A stretch of 64,000 nt of DNA from Brachybacterium sp. EE-P12 (GCF_003711805.1 NZ_QXCP01000003.1:310001-374000); one strand, 5' to 3'; numbered from the stretch's first letter, positions 43,821 through 52,870 are shown. Notes: generated by a model from the letters alone, not told the origin. Numbers and translations: made by a program.

Positions 43821-44314
43821 GCGAGATCCTCCACGTCGAGTCGGATGCTGAGGGTGTCGAGGATCTGCTCCATGAGCGCGGAGCTCTCGCGATCCCGGAA
43901 TGGGAACGAGGTGAGGGCGAGGGTCACCAAGGTGTCTCCCGCGAGGGCGAACACCTGCCGGGTGATCACCGTCAGGCCGGGAGGGGCGGTCTGCAGCAGG
44001 GCTCGGGAATGCCCGCGCAGTCCGCCGACGGCCGCCGGCCGATCCTCGAGGAGGTGCAGGTCGGGGACGGACGCGTGCTGCTGCGCGCGGGAGATCGCGG
44101 TGATCGCTTCGAGGTCCCGCGGGGTCTCGGACGGGAGCGGCTCCAGGGTGACGACGATGTTGTCGGCGAACGGGCCGGCCTCCTCGGCGGAGAGCTTCGC
44201 GACGAGCGTGGGGGCGCAGTCTCGACGCTCGACCTCCCAGGTACCGGGGATGTCGACGTCGACAGCGACGCCGGGAGCCGTCGTCGTCGTGACGGAGATG
44301 CGTTCCAGGTCCAT
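43817..44314 (-). CDS. LpqN/DUF1795-like protein in type VII effector-like cassette
   Basis: A 165-residue protein without signal peptide. The pattern 'VDIPGTWEVE ... LLEDRPAAVGGLRGHSR ... TRQVFALAGDTLVTLALTSF ... MEQILDTLSIR' resembles the Mog1/PsbP-like fold of LpqN and DUF1795 proteins. In several bacteria DUF1795 (EagR-type) proteins are chaperones for secreted toxins. It lies 41 bases downstream of the WXG100-type gene on the same strand, with GGAGCGGC ahead of its ATG. An adaptor or chaperone role is inference. Confidence 0.68.
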   Translation of the reverse strand: MDLERISVTTTTAPGVAVDVDIPGTWEVERRDCAPTLVAKLSAEEAGPFADNIVVTLEPLPSETPRDLEAITAISRAQQHASVPDLHLLEDRPAAVGGLRGHSRALLQTAPPGLTVITRQVFALAGDTLVTLALTSFPFRDRESSALMEQILDTLSIRLDVEDLA

Positions 44315-44355
44315 GCCGCTCCTGCCTCGCCCTCGTGCTGTGACGTCTCCGGGCC

Positions 44356-45195
44356 TCATCCCAGGACCCAGTCGACGATACCGTTGGCGGCGCTGCTCCC
44401 TCCGAGCCCGCCGAGGATGCCGCCCACAGCACCGCCGATGACGGTTCCGACGCCGGGACAGATCATGGTGCCCAGCGCGGCCCCGCCCGCGGCGCCGCCC
44501 CACGCTCCGAGTCCCCCGCCGAGTGCATTGGCGCCGCCGTCGACGGCGGCGCGTCCGATGCGCTCGCCGGTGCTCAGGCTCGGGTCCGCGGAGTCCTGTT
44601 CCCAGCGGTCCCACGCAGCGAAGCCGCTGGTGACGACCGCGCCGACGGGGCCGAGTGCTTTGGAGAACTTCGAGGCCGCACCCGCGGCTCCCCTCATCGA
44701 GTTCACCAGGTCGTCGCCGCCGACGAGCATGAACGTCGCCAGGGTGCGAGGGGATGTCAGGAACTTCGCGAGCCCCGAGTAGGCGCCGCTGACGCCGTCG
44801 ACGAGGCCGCTGAGGCCCATGCCGACCCAGTCCTCCCAGTCGTTGGGGTTCGGGAGGAGGTTACGCAGGGAGAAGTCCCCGAACCGGAAGAGATCGTCGA
44901 ACTTCTCGGCGAAGGCGGAGAGCGCGTCGGCGGCCGAGGTGACGTCCTGCTCCTGCGCCTCGGCGGAGAGAGCGCGCGCGAGCTCCATGAGCTGCTCGAG
45001 CGCGTTGTCGATCGGGCCGTTCTGCAACGCGTCCCACCGGTCGCGGAAGCTGTCGGCGTCCGGCCCGATCCAGGCGCTGCCGAGTGAGCGGATCGTGCTG
45101 CCCAGCTGCTCGGTCCTCCCGGCCAGATCCTCGCGGCGCTGGGCCATCAGCTGCGCGAAGTCCTCGCCCTGCGCGGTATCCATCCCGTAGAACAT
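44356..45195 (-). CDS. WXG100-domain protein with C-terminal glycine-zipper, putative T7SS effector
   Basis: A 279-residue protein. Residues 1-100 form the two-helix WXG100/ESX hairpin with W42-I-G44 at the turn ('GSAWIGPDADSFRDRWD'). A linker about 100-170 follows. The last 60 residues are a Gly/Ala-rich segment with repeated GxxxG ('GGLGAWGGAAGGAALG ... GGAVGGILGGLGG'), the glycine-zipper form seen in membrane-inserting toxins. This arrangement matches polymorphic type VII secretion substrates. No EccC or other T7SS core gene is in the window. The ATG at 45195 has AGGGG upstream. A membrane-active toxin role is inference. Confidence 0.78.
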   Translation of the reverse strand: MFYGMDTAQGEDFAQLMAQRREDLAGRTEQLGSTIRSLGSAWIGPDADSFRDRWDALQNGPIDNALEQLMELARALSAEAQEQDVTSAADALSAFAEKFDDLFRFGDFSLRNLLPNPNDWEDWVGMGLSGLVDGVSGAYSGLAKFLTSPRTLATFMLVGGDDLVNSMRGAAGAASKFSKALGPVGAVVTSGFAAWDRWEQDSADPSLSTGERIGRAAVDGGANALGGGLGAWGGAAGGAALGTMICPGVGTVIGGAVGGILGGLGGSSAANGIVDWVLG

Positions 45196-45339
45196 CGTCA
45201 CCCCTGTGAGTCGTCGCCAGCCCATCTTCCCTGCGGCCGGGGCGGTCGTCGATGGGGAGGACTGCCCATGCCCGGTGCCCGGTGCGGGTGCGCTGCCGGT
45301 GCGGTGCGGTGGGCGCAGTCCTCTGCGAGGATGTCGGTC

Positions 45340-45729
45340 ATGTCGGAACGACTCCTGGTCTCCCTCTCCCTGGCGCTGATCGGCCTGCTGCTCCTCGGGG
45401 TCGCCCTGTGGCTGCGCACAGGGCGACCGGCTGTGCTGCGCGGCTGGATGAACCCGCTGTCGGAGAACTGGATGGCAGAGAGGGTGGTGCTGCTCGGCCT
45501 GCCGACGGTCGGGGCGCTGCTGGTCTGCGTCGCTCTGGCCGCCGCGCCCCACCAGTGGACCGTGCTCCGTCTGCTGGCGATCGCGGGGATGGTGGTGCTG
45601 GCGGTCCCCGCCCTGTACTTCTTGATCGCGCCGCTGCCGCTGCCGGGCTTCCTGTACCCGGGATGGGCGCGCCGCCTGCGCGACGGACGTGAGGCACGCA
45701 TGCGCGCGTTCCTGACCGGCCAGATCTGA
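45340..45729 (+). CDS. Small multi-span membrane protein, possible immunity protein
   Basis: A 129-residue protein with three hydrophobic segments (about 4-23, 47-66 and 75-97) and a basic C-terminus. It diverges from the WXG100-type gene across a 144-base gap. The ATG at 45340 has GAGG upstream; a further ATG three codons earlier is possible. Its size and membrane nature fit an immunity protein against a membrane-active effector, but the divergent direction is unusual and I have no family match. Confidence 0.65.
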   Translation: MSERLLVSLSLALIGLLLLGVALWLRTGRPAVLRGWMNPLSENWMAERVVLLGLPTVGALLVCVALAAAPHQWTVLRLLAIAGMVVLAVPALYFLIAPLPLPGFLYPGWARRLRDGREARMRAFLTGQI

Positions 45730-45878
45730 AGGTGCCGTCCATCTGCGGGCCCGTGGACGGTGCAGATGAGCCTGCTCTCCTTCGCGAGGGACGACGGGGC
45801 CCGTCGACGGTCCGGGTCGGCAGGAACAACCGGCGGGCAGGCCGGTTCGCGCCCGCGCGCGTCGGCTGACACACTGGC

Positions 45879-45892
45879 GCAAACCGTTTCAC
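45879..45892. promoter_or_regulatory. Weak LacI-like motif before GH35 gene
   Basis: GCAAACCGTTTCAC contains AAAC-C-GTTT, a short inverted repeat of the type bound by LacI/GalR regulators, 20 bases upstream of the GH35 ATG. It is a single weak match without a second copy, so it is only a candidate. Confidence 0.3.
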
Positions 45893-45912
45893 CGCCGAGA
45901 GGATCGACGACG

Positions 45913-47778
45913 ATGTCCGCAGCGCTCACGCCTACTCCCGACGGCTTCCTCCGCCACGGGGAGCCGCACCTGGTGATCTCCGGCGCGATCCACTACTTCC
46001 GCGTCCATCCCGAGCAGTGGCGCGACCGCCTGCGCCGCCTGGTCGCGATGGGCTGCAACACCGTGGAGACGTACGTCGCCTGGAACATCCACCAGCCGGC
46101 GCCGGGGCAGACCACCTTCGAGGGGTTCTCGGACCTGGGCCGCTTCCTCGACCTCGCCGCCGAGGAGGGGCTCGACGCGATCGTGCGCCCTGGCCCCTAC
46201 ATCTGCGCCGAATGGGAGAACGGCGGCTTCCCGGGCTGGCTGCTCGCCGACCGGAACCTGCGCCTGCGCCACCGCGACCCGGCCTATCTCGCCCACGTCG
46301 ACGCCTGGTTCGACGAGCTGATCCCCGTGATCGCCGCACGCCAGGCCGCCCGCGGGGGGAACGTGGTGATGGTGCAGGTCGAGAACGAGTACGGCAGCTT
46401 CGGCGACGACACGGCCTATCTCGCCCACCTGCGCGACGGCCTCATCGCGCGCGGCATCGAGGAGCTGCTGGTCACCTCCGACGGGCCTGCCCGCATGTGG
46501 CTGACCGGCGGCACGGTCGAGGGGGCGCTCGCGACCGTGAACTTCGGCTCCCGCACGCTCGAGGTGCTCGCCATGGCCGAGGAGGAGCTGCCTGCGCAGC
46601 CCCAGATGTGCATGGAGTTCTGGAACGGCTGGTTCGACCACTGGGGCGAGGCGCACCACGAGCGCACCGGCCTCGATGCGGCCGCCGAGCTCTCCGACAT
46701 GCTCTCCCGCCGCATGAGCGTGAACCTCTACATGGCCCATGGCGGTACGAACTTCGGTCTGCTCGCCGGCGCCAACCACGACGGCGCCCTCCAGCCCACC
46801 ACCACCAGCTACGACTACGACGCCCCGATCGCCGAGAACGGAGCGCTGACCGAGAAGTTCCGCGCCTTCCGCGACGTGATCGCCGCCCATCGCGAGCTGC
46901 CGCCGCTCGATGATCAGCTCCGGCACCTCGGCCTCGCCGCCGAGCCCGCGACCCTGCCCTCTGCCGAGCTCGCGATCGAGAAGGTCTCCTCCCTTCGGGG
47001 CGCCGAGCGCTTCACCCGCCCCACCGAGATCCATCCCGTCCCGCCCGCCTTCGAGGACGTGGGGCTCGAGCGCGGCATGATGCGCCTCTCGCGAGAGATC
47101 GAGATCGCCGCCGCCGAGCGCGACGGCCGCCTCGAGATCTCGCCGCTGCAGCTCTACGACCTGCACGACCGTGCCTACGCCTTCGTCGATGGGATCCCCG
47201 TCGGCGCCACCGGCGTGGTCGGGAACGAGCAGCGCCCCACGGATCCGGCGACGATCGAGCTGACCCCGTTCGCCGACCGGCTGCTGCCGGACGGGGGACG
47301 GCGCACCGTGCGCGTGGACCTGCTCGTCGAGAGCCTCGGCCGGGTGAACTTCGGGCCCCGGCTCGGGGAGCGCAAGGGGATCCTCGGAGGGGTGTGGCAG
47401 ACCATCCGCTTCCTCAACGACTGGCAGGTGGATCCCTGGCCGCTCGAGGAGATGGGGGAGGAGCTCGCGGCGCTGCTCGAGGGCGCCCCCGCGGCAGGCG
47501 GCGATGAGGACGCGCTGCCCGTTCTCGTCGGCGCCTCCTTCGCCGCCGACGCGCCGGCCGACACCTTCCTGGACGTCTCCGCCGCCGGGCACGGCGTCGC
47601 CTACGTCAACGGCTTCTGCGTGGGCCGCTACTGGGACATCGGCCCCCAGCAGACCCTCTACGTGCCCGCGCCGCTGGTGCGCGAGGGTCGCAACGAGGTG
47701 CTCCTGCTCGATCTCGAGAAGATCCCCGCGCGGCTCGCGCTCGCCGAGGAGCACCGCTTCGGGCGCGGGGCCGGCTGA
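45913..47778 (+). CDS. GH35 beta-galactosidase
   Basis: A 621-residue beta-galactosidase of family GH35. The barrel begins with 'VISGAIHYFRVHPEQW'. The acid/base is E159 ('QVENEYG') and the nucleophile E235 ('CMEFWNGWF'). C-terminal beta-domains include 'VNGFCVGRYWDIGPQQTLYVP', common to the family. No signal peptide is present, so it works on imported oligosaccharides. The ATG at 45913 has GAGAGG about ten bases ahead; the 51-codon upstream extension is Arg/Ser-rich and rejected. It is monocistronic and converges with the LplA-type binding-protein gene. Confidence 0.93.
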   Translation: MSAALTPTPDGFLRHGEPHLVISGAIHYFRVHPEQWRDRLRRLVAMGCNTVETYVAWNIHQPAPGQTTFEGFSDLGRFLDLAAEEGLDAIVRPGPYICAEWENGGFPGWLLADRNLRLRHRDPAYLAHVDAWFDELIPVIAARQAARGGNVVMVQVENEYGSFGDDTAYLAHLRDGLIARGIEELLVTSDGPARMWLTGGTVEGALATVNFGSRTLEVLAMAEEELPAQPQMCMEFWNGWFDHWGEAHHERTGLDAAAELSDMLSRRMSVNLYMAHGGTNFGLLAGANHDGALQPTTTSYDYDAPIAENGALTEKFRAFRDVIAAHRELPPLDDQLRHLGLAAEPATLPSAELAIEKVSSLRGAERFTRPTEIHPVPPAFEDVGLERGMMRLSREIEIAAAERDGRLEISPLQLYDLHDRAYAFVDGIPVGATGVVGNEQRPTDPATIELTPFADRLLPDGGRRTVRVDLLVESLGRVNFGPRLGERKGILGGVWQTIRFLNDWQVDPWPLEEMGEELAALLEGAPAAGGDEDALPVLVGASFAADAPADTFLDVSAAGHGVAYVNGFCVGRYWDIGPQQTLYVPAPLVREGRNEVLLLDLEKIPARLALAEEHRFGRGAG

Positions 47779-47812
47779 GCGCAGGGGGCGGAGGCGCCGG
47801 CGGTGAGCGCGT

Positions 47813-47828
47813 GCCCGGGAGCCCGGGC
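47813..47828. terminator. Short GC hairpin between convergent genes
   Basis: GCCCGG and CCGGGC flank a four-base loop in the 61-base gap between the GH35 gene and the convergent binding-protein gene. It could serve both as a weak terminator; there is no U-tract. Confidence 0.3.
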
Positions 47829-47839
47829 GCCGCGCACCG

Positions 47840-49474
47840 TCAGCTCCGGTTCGAGGGGGTGACGGGCACGTCGTCGGGCAGCAGCTCCGCGAACTCCTCG
47901 AGGATCTGCTTGCCGCCCTTCTCCTCCCACTCCCGCAGCGCGGCCGTGAAGGCGTCCATCGTGGCGCGGCCCTGGATCACCTCGTCGCGGACCTCGTCCA
48001 GGCGGGTCTTGATCTTCGTGCCCAGGCGGGAGTTCGTGGGCGAGTACAGACCCTTGATCGGGCTCTTCTGCGCGAGCGGCAGCAGCTCCTGCTCGATCTC
48101 GTAGATGTAGCGGGAGTCGTCGGGGATCGGGTTGTAGATGACGCCCTCGCCCGCGGCCATGATCTGCAAGGCGCTCTGCAGGCCGGGGACATTCTGCGAC
48201 CCCTCGTCCGTCAACACGTAGTTGCCGTCCTCGACGGTGTACTCCTTCCCCTCCTCACCCCAGTTGGTCTGCATGTACTCGGTGGTGCCGAAGGGGGCGG
48301 AGAGGTAGTCGACGACGCTGAGCAGCTCGCGGATCCGGGCCTCGTCGTCGGTCTTGCGGAAGGGGGTGAAGCCCACCGTGCCGTATCCCATGTCGTAGGT
48401 GGGGATGCGGCCGTCGACCGCCGGGAAGGGGATGAGGACGTCGGCCCGCAGATCCGGATTGTTCAGACGGGTCTCCGCGGCGCCGCGCGGGCCGACGGAC
48501 ACCATCGCGGCCAGAGTCCCGTTGGCCAGCAGCTGCGGCGCCTCGGCCAGGTTCAGGTCCGGGTAGAACGCGCCGGCCGCGAACAGCTCACGGGCGAACT
48601 CGAGCGCCTCCAGGTACTCCTCCGTCTGCTGGGCGGCGGTGAGGCTGCGATCCTCCTCGACCCGGTAGCCGTTGGGGACCCCGAACCACTCGCCGATCAT
48701 GTGGAAGGCATTGGGCAGGAACGGCTCGAGCGCCCAGCGCTTGCCGGGTATCGACAGCTCCTGGCACTTCTCCAGGAACTGGGCGGCGCTGTCCGCCGCG
48801 AAGCCGTCCACCTCCTCCCACACGTCAGGGTTGCCGACGTAGACCTGGCCGAAGGGGGTCGAGGGGATCGGCGCGCCCCAGATCCGCCCGTTGACCACGG
48901 CGGTGCGCCAGGAGTCCTCGCGCAGCGCGGCGAGGTTCGGGTACTCGAGCACCGCGTCGCCGGCGAGATGCTCGGTGAGGTCGGTGAAGGCGGCCTCGAG
49001 CATCGGCCCGATGTTGGGGATGCCCTGGTTCGGCGGCACCCACATGAGATCGGGGAGATTGCCCGAGGCGAGGGTGGTGGCGAACTTCGAGGGGTAGTCG
49101 TCCACGACCACGTTGAGGTCGAACGTCCCGCCGAGCGCCGAGTTCAGCCGCTGCCAGAAGGGGTTGCGGTCCATCGGAGGAGGCGGGGTCTGGAAGGTCT
49201 GCGTCAGGCCCGTGATCGTGCCGGAGGTGATGGGCCTGCTCGACGTCGTCGTGATGAGGCGCTCGGGCACTGTCAGGTACACGTCGTGGAGACCGTCGGC
49301 GTTGCCTGGCAGGTCGGGGGCGAGTCCTTCCAGCGGCTGGTAGGTCGGGAGAGTGACGTCCGGGACGTCGGGGATCTCCGGCTCGGGGCGGGGACCGCAC
49401 GACGAGGCTCCGGCTCCGAGCGCGAGGGCTCCGGCGGCGGCGAGGACGTGGCGGCGTCGGGGTTCGCGGCGCAT
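47840..49474 (-). CDS. LplA-type oligosaccharide-binding lipoprotein
   Basis: A 544-residue solute-binding protein, about 100 residues longer than ordinary family 1 members. This length and 'DLMWVPPNQGIPNIGPMLEAAFTDLTEHL' fit the LplA/YtcQ group that accompanies LplB/LplC permeases and takes up plant-derived oligosaccharides such as pectin or rhamnogalacturonan fragments. The signal 'RRRHVLAAAGALALGAG' ends in an SSC lipobox. The ATG at 49474 is preceded by AAAGG. It is the last gene of the minus-strand operon 51504 to 47840, 27 bases after the LplC-type gene. Confidence 0.88.
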   Translation of the reverse strand: MRREPRRRHVLAAAGALALGAGASSCGPRPEPEIPDVPDVTLPTYQPLEGLAPDLPGNADGLHDVYLTVPERLITTTSSRPITSGTITGLTQTFQTPPPPMDRNPFWQRLNSALGGTFDLNVVVDDYPSKFATTLASGNLPDLMWVPPNQGIPNIGPMLEAAFTDLTEHLAGDAVLEYPNLAALREDSWRTAVVNGRIWGAPIPSTPFGQVYVGNPDVWEEVDGFAADSAAQFLEKCQELSIPGKRWALEPFLPNAFHMIGEWFGVPNGYRVEEDRSLTAAQQTEEYLEALEFARELFAAGAFYPDLNLAEAPQLLANGTLAAMVSVGPRGAAETRLNNPDLRADVLIPFPAVDGRIPTYDMGYGTVGFTPFRKTDDEARIRELLSVVDYLSAPFGTTEYMQTNWGEEGKEYTVEDGNYVLTDEGSQNVPGLQSALQIMAAGEGVIYNPIPDDSRYIYEIEQELLPLAQKSPIKGLYSPTNSRLGTKIKTRLDEVRDEVIQGRATMDAFTAALREWEEKGGKQILEEFAELLPDDVPVTPSNRS

Positions 49475-49501
49475 GGCTGCCTTTCTGTCGAGCACGATCG
49501 C

Positions 49502-50482
49502 TCAGCCCTTGACGGCGCCGGTGATGACGCCCTTGGAGAAGTACTTCTGGAGGAAGGGGTAGACCAGCAGGATCGGCACCAGCGCGACCACGACGACGGC
49601 CATCTTGATCGACTGCGGCGCGGCGGTCTGCTGCACGCCCAGCTGGTCCGCGGTCATCGAGGTGCCCTGGATGACGTAGCTGCGCAGGATCAGCTGGATG
49701 GGCCACAGCTCCTGGTCGTTGACGTAGAGCATCGCGTTGAAGAACGCGTTCCAGTACGCCACCGCGTAGAACAGCCCGATCACGGCGATCACCGCCTTCG
49801 ACAGCGGGATCACGATCTGCCAGAGGATCCGGAAGTCGCTCGCGCCGTCGATGCGGGCCGCCTCCAGCAGCTCCTGGGGAAGGGCCATGAAGAACGAGCG
49901 CATCACGATGAAGTTGAAGGCCGCGAACGCCGTGGGCAGGATCAGGGACCAGAGGCTGTCCAGCATGTTCAGCTCTTTGATCATGAGGTACAGCGGGATG
50001 AGGCCCGGGGAGAAGAACATCGTCAGCACGATCGCGAGCAGCATCGGCTTGCCGAGCAGGACGGGACGGCTGAGGGCGTACGCCATCGTGATGGTCACGA
50101 ACAGCGCGATGAGCGTGCCCACGGCGGTCACCAGCACGCTCACGCCGAGCGAGCGGAAGATCAGGGGGCTGGCGAAGATCGTGCGATACGCCTCGAATGA
50201 CGGCTCGGTCGGGAAGAGCACGTAGCCGCCGGCCTCTCGGATCTCGGCGTCCGAGGCGAGCGAGGTGGAGACCACCACGAGCATCGGCACCAGGATCGAG
50301 ATCGAGATCGCGAGGATCACGAGCGTCTTGAGCACCGACAGGGCGGGGGAGGGTTCCTCCATCCAGACGGGCCGCTCCGAGCGCCCGCCGATCAGGGTCC
50401 AGAGGCGCCGGTGGATCGCGCGCTCGTCGAGCCGCCCGGGCCGCACGGCGGTGTCAGGGCGAGATGCGGTGGTCGTGCTCAT
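49502..50482 (-). CDS. LplC-type sugar ABC transporter permease
   Basis: A 326-residue permease of the LplC/YtcP group. A cytoplasmic N-terminus of about 65 residues precedes six spans; the EAA loop is around 'LLEAARIDGASDFRILWQIVIP' and the C-terminus is '...GVITGAVKG'. Its ATG overlaps the LplB-type stop (ATGA). Long-chain oligosaccharide uptake is likely by family. Confidence 0.9.
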   Translation of the reverse strand: MSTTTASRPDTAVRPGRLDERAIHRRLWTLIGGRSERPVWMEEPSPALSVLKTLVILAISISILVPMLVVVSTSLASDAEIREAGGYVLFPTEPSFEAYRTIFASPLIFRSLGVSVLVTAVGTLIALFVTITMAYALSRPVLLGKPMLLAIVLTMFFSPGLIPLYLMIKELNMLDSLWSLILPTAFAAFNFIVMRSFFMALPQELLEAARIDGASDFRILWQIVIPLSKAVIAVIGLFYAVAYWNAFFNAMLYVNDQELWPIQLILRSYVIQGTSMTADQLGVQQTAAPQSIKMAVVVVALVPILLVYPFLQKYFSKGVITGAVKG

Positions 50483-51504
50483 CGGCTGCTCCCTCGGTAG
50501 ATGCCGTCCTCGCCCAGCAGGTGGGCGATCTTGTTGGAGGCGAGGATGAGGATCGTCCCCACGACTCCCTTGGCCAGGCCCGCGGCGGCGCCCATCGACC
50601 AGCTGCCGTCGATCACGCCCGCGTAGTAGCTGTACGTATCCAGCACTTCGGCGGCATCGGGGCCGACGGCATCGCGCTGCAGGATGAACTGCTCGAAGCC
50701 GACGGTGAGGATCGAGCCCAGCTGCAGGATCAGCAGCAGCACGATGACCGGCCGCATGCCCGGCAGGGTGATGTGCCAGATGCGCTGCAGGCGGCCCGCG
50801 CCGTCGGACGCCGCCGATTCGTACAGCGAGGCCGGGATCGAGGCGAGGGCGGCGAGGAAGATGATCATGCCCCAGCCGGCGTCCTTCCAGATCACCTGCA
50901 GCGTCACCAGCAGCGGGAAGGTGCTCGGGTTGGTCATGAAGGGGATCGTGTCCATGCCGTGGGAGGCGAGGAACTGGTTGATGAAGCCGGCGCCGCCCAG
51001 CATCTGCTGGAAGAGCGCGATCACGAGCACCCAGGACAGGAAGTGGGGCAGGTACACGATCGACTGGAAGACCTTGCGGAATCTCGGGGTCATCATCGAG
51101 TCGACGATCAGTGCGAGGACGATCGGGACCGGGAAGAACAGCGCCAGCTGCACGGCTGCGAGCACGAGGGTGTTCCGCAGGGCGATCAGGAACTGCTCGT
51201 CGCCGAAGAGGTCGATGAAGTTCCAGAGCCCGACCCACTCCGCCTCCGGGATGGTGATGAAGGGGTAGTACTCCTGGAAGGCGATGACGTTGCCGAGGAT
51301 GGGGACGTAGAAGAACAGCAGCAGGCAGAGTGCGCCGGGGATCATCAGCACGAGCATCTGCCAGTCCTTGCGCAGGCGGCTGCGGAAGGTGGCCCGTGAT
51401 CTCCGGGGCGCGGGAGTCGAGGTGCGGCTGGGCTTCACCGCCTGCGAGGGCGGCGCGGGGGACTGCGCTGTCGACGTGGTCACGAGATTGGTCCTCTCGG
51501 TCAT
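50479..51504 (-). CDS. LplB-type sugar ABC transporter permease
   Basis: A 341-residue permease with an LplB pattern ('DWQMLVLMIPGALCLLLFFYVPI', then 'AFQEY' and the EAA loop around 'LYESAASDGAGRLQRIWHITLP'). The N-terminal 60 residues are a Ser/Pro/Arg-rich cytoplasmic tail. The start could be the ATG at 51504 or a GTG eight codons later preceded by GAGAGGACC. It is first in its operon, with operator-like sequences at 51566-51599 upstream. Confidence 0.87.
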   Translation of the reverse strand: MTERTNLVTTSTAQSPAPPSQAVKPSRTSTPAPRRSRATFRSRLRKDWQMLVLMIPGALCLLLFFYVPILGNVIAFQEYYPFITIPEAEWVGLWNFIDLFGDEQFLIALRNTLVLAAVQLALFFPVPIVLALIVDSMMTPRFRKVFQSIVYLPHFLSWVLVIALFQQMLGGAGFINQFLASHGMDTIPFMTNPSTFPLLVTLQVIWKDAGWGMIIFLAALASIPASLYESAASDGAGRLQRIWHITLPGMRPVIVLLLILQLGSILTVGFEQFILQRDAVGPDAAEVLDTYSYYAGVIDGSWSMGAAAGLAKGVVGTILILASNKIAHLLGEDGIYRGSSR

Positions 51505-51565
51505 GCCCCGGGCGGGGCCGCTCACGCCCTGGAGGCCTCGGCGCCTTGACAGGGTGCGGTCGAGG

Positions 51566-51599
51566 GTAAATGCTTTCACGACGCTTGTAAATCGATTCG
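51566..51599 (-). promoter_or_regulatory. Operator-like motifs upstream of LplBCA operon
   Basis: AATCGATTCG (51590-51599) is identical to the motifs at 6325-6350 and 13438-13447. Next to it, GTAAATGCTTTCAC (51566-51579) is a partial inverted repeat of the LacI/CcpA type. Both lie 62-95 bases upstream of the LplB-type ATG, and also 90-125 bases upstream of the divergent oxidoreductase gene. Confidence 0.5.
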
Positions 51600-51691
51600 A
51601 CACGGTGTCGCCCGGACCTCGTCCGACGGTCGACCGTCAGAGGATGATGTGACGGTGCCCGCTGTGCCTCTCAGTGAAAGTTGTTCTCTCC

Positions 51692-52864
51692 ATGGCTGAC
51701 CTCAAGATCGGCGTCATCGGCTTCGGCGCCCGCTCCTCCCTCGCCTCCCACGCCCACCACCCGGGAGAGGGCTCTCGCGTCACCGTCGTCGCCGACCCCT
51801 CGCAGCGCGGTCGCGACCTGGCCCGCGAACGCTTCGGGGCGGACGTCGCGACCGTGGGGTCGGTCGACGAGCTCCTGGCCGGGCACGAGGTCGACGCGGT
51901 CATGATCCTCGCGCCCGACTTCGCTCACGCAGGGATCGCGCTGCAGACCCTCGACGCCGGGATTCCGACCTTCTGCGAGAAGCCGATGGCGATCTCCGTC
52001 GAGGACGCCGACGCGATGCTCGCGCTCGCGAAGGAGAAGCGGGCGCGGCTCTACATCGGCCACAACATGCGCCACATGCCGATGGTGCGGCAGATGAAGG
52101 CGATCGTGGACTCGGGCCGGATCGGCCGGGTCCGCGCGATCTGGTGCCGCCACTTCGTGGGCACCGGCGGCGACTTCTACTTCAAGGACTGGCACGCCGA
52201 GCGGGAGAAGGCGATGAGCCTGCTGCTGCAGAAGGGCGCCCACGACATCGACGTGATCCACTGGCTCGCCGGCGGCTACACCCGCCGCGTCTCCGGGATC
52301 GGGGACCTGGCCGTCTACGGCGACATCACCGACCGTCGCGACAACTCCGACCGCGGCATGTGGGACTGGTTCGACGCGGACATCTGGCCGCCCACCGCGC
52401 AGAAGGAGCTCAATCCCGTCGTCGACGTCGAGGACATCTCGATGCTGCAGATGACGCTGGACAACGGGGTGCTCGCCTCTTACCAGCAGTGCCACTTCAC
52501 CCCCGACTACTGGCGGAACTACACCGTCATCGGGGACGCCGGGCGGATCGAGAACATGGGCGACGGCTCCGGCGACCAGATCCACATCTGGACCTCCCGC
52601 CGCTCCGGCCCCGGGCGCCCCAGCGCCGTCGAGGTCATCGCCCGGGCCGAGGGCGGCCACGGCGGCGCGGACCCCAGCCTCGTCGCCGAGTTCCTGCGCT
52701 TCGCCCGCGAGGGCGGCCGCACCGACGTCTCCGTCGTCGCCGCGCGCGAGGCCGTCGCCACCGGGGTGCGCGGCGCGGAGTCGATCCGCTCCGGCGGCGT
52801 GCCGCTCGAGGTCCCCGCCGTCCCCGACGAGGTCCGGGAGTACTTCGACGCCGGCCAGGCCTGA
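51692..52864 (+). CDS. Gfo/Idh/MocA family oxidoreductase
   Basis: A 390-residue NAD(P)-dependent enzyme with 'IGVIGFGAR' at the N-terminus and 'FCEKPMAIS' around residue 95, where the lysine is catalytic. 'KGAHDIDVIHW' supplies further active-site residues. The family acts on sugars or cyclitols. It diverges from the LplBCA importer, sharing the regulatory region, so it may process the imported oligosaccharide's sugar. The ATG at 51692 aligns with the Rossmann strand; a GTG six codons upstream is possible. Neither has a clear ribosome binding site. Confidence 0.87.
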   Translation: MADLKIGVIGFGARSSLASHAHHPGEGSRVTVVADPSQRGRDLARERFGADVATVGSVDELLAGHEVDAVMILAPDFAHAGIALQTLDAGIPTFCEKPMAISVEDADAMLALAKEKRARLYIGHNMRHMPMVRQMKAIVDSGRIGRVRAIWCRHFVGTGGDFYFKDWHAEREKAMSLLLQKGAHDIDVIHWLAGGYTRRVSGIGDLAVYGDITDRRDNSDRGMWDWFDADIWPPTAQKELNPVVDVEDISMLQMTLDNGVLASYQQCHFTPDYWRNYTVIGDAGRIENMGDGSGDQIHIWTSRRSGPGRPSAVEVIARAEGGHGGADPSLVAEFLRFAREGGRTDVSVVAAREAVATGVRGAESIRSGGVPLEVPAVPDEVREYFDAGQA

Positions 52865-52870
52865 CCCTGT

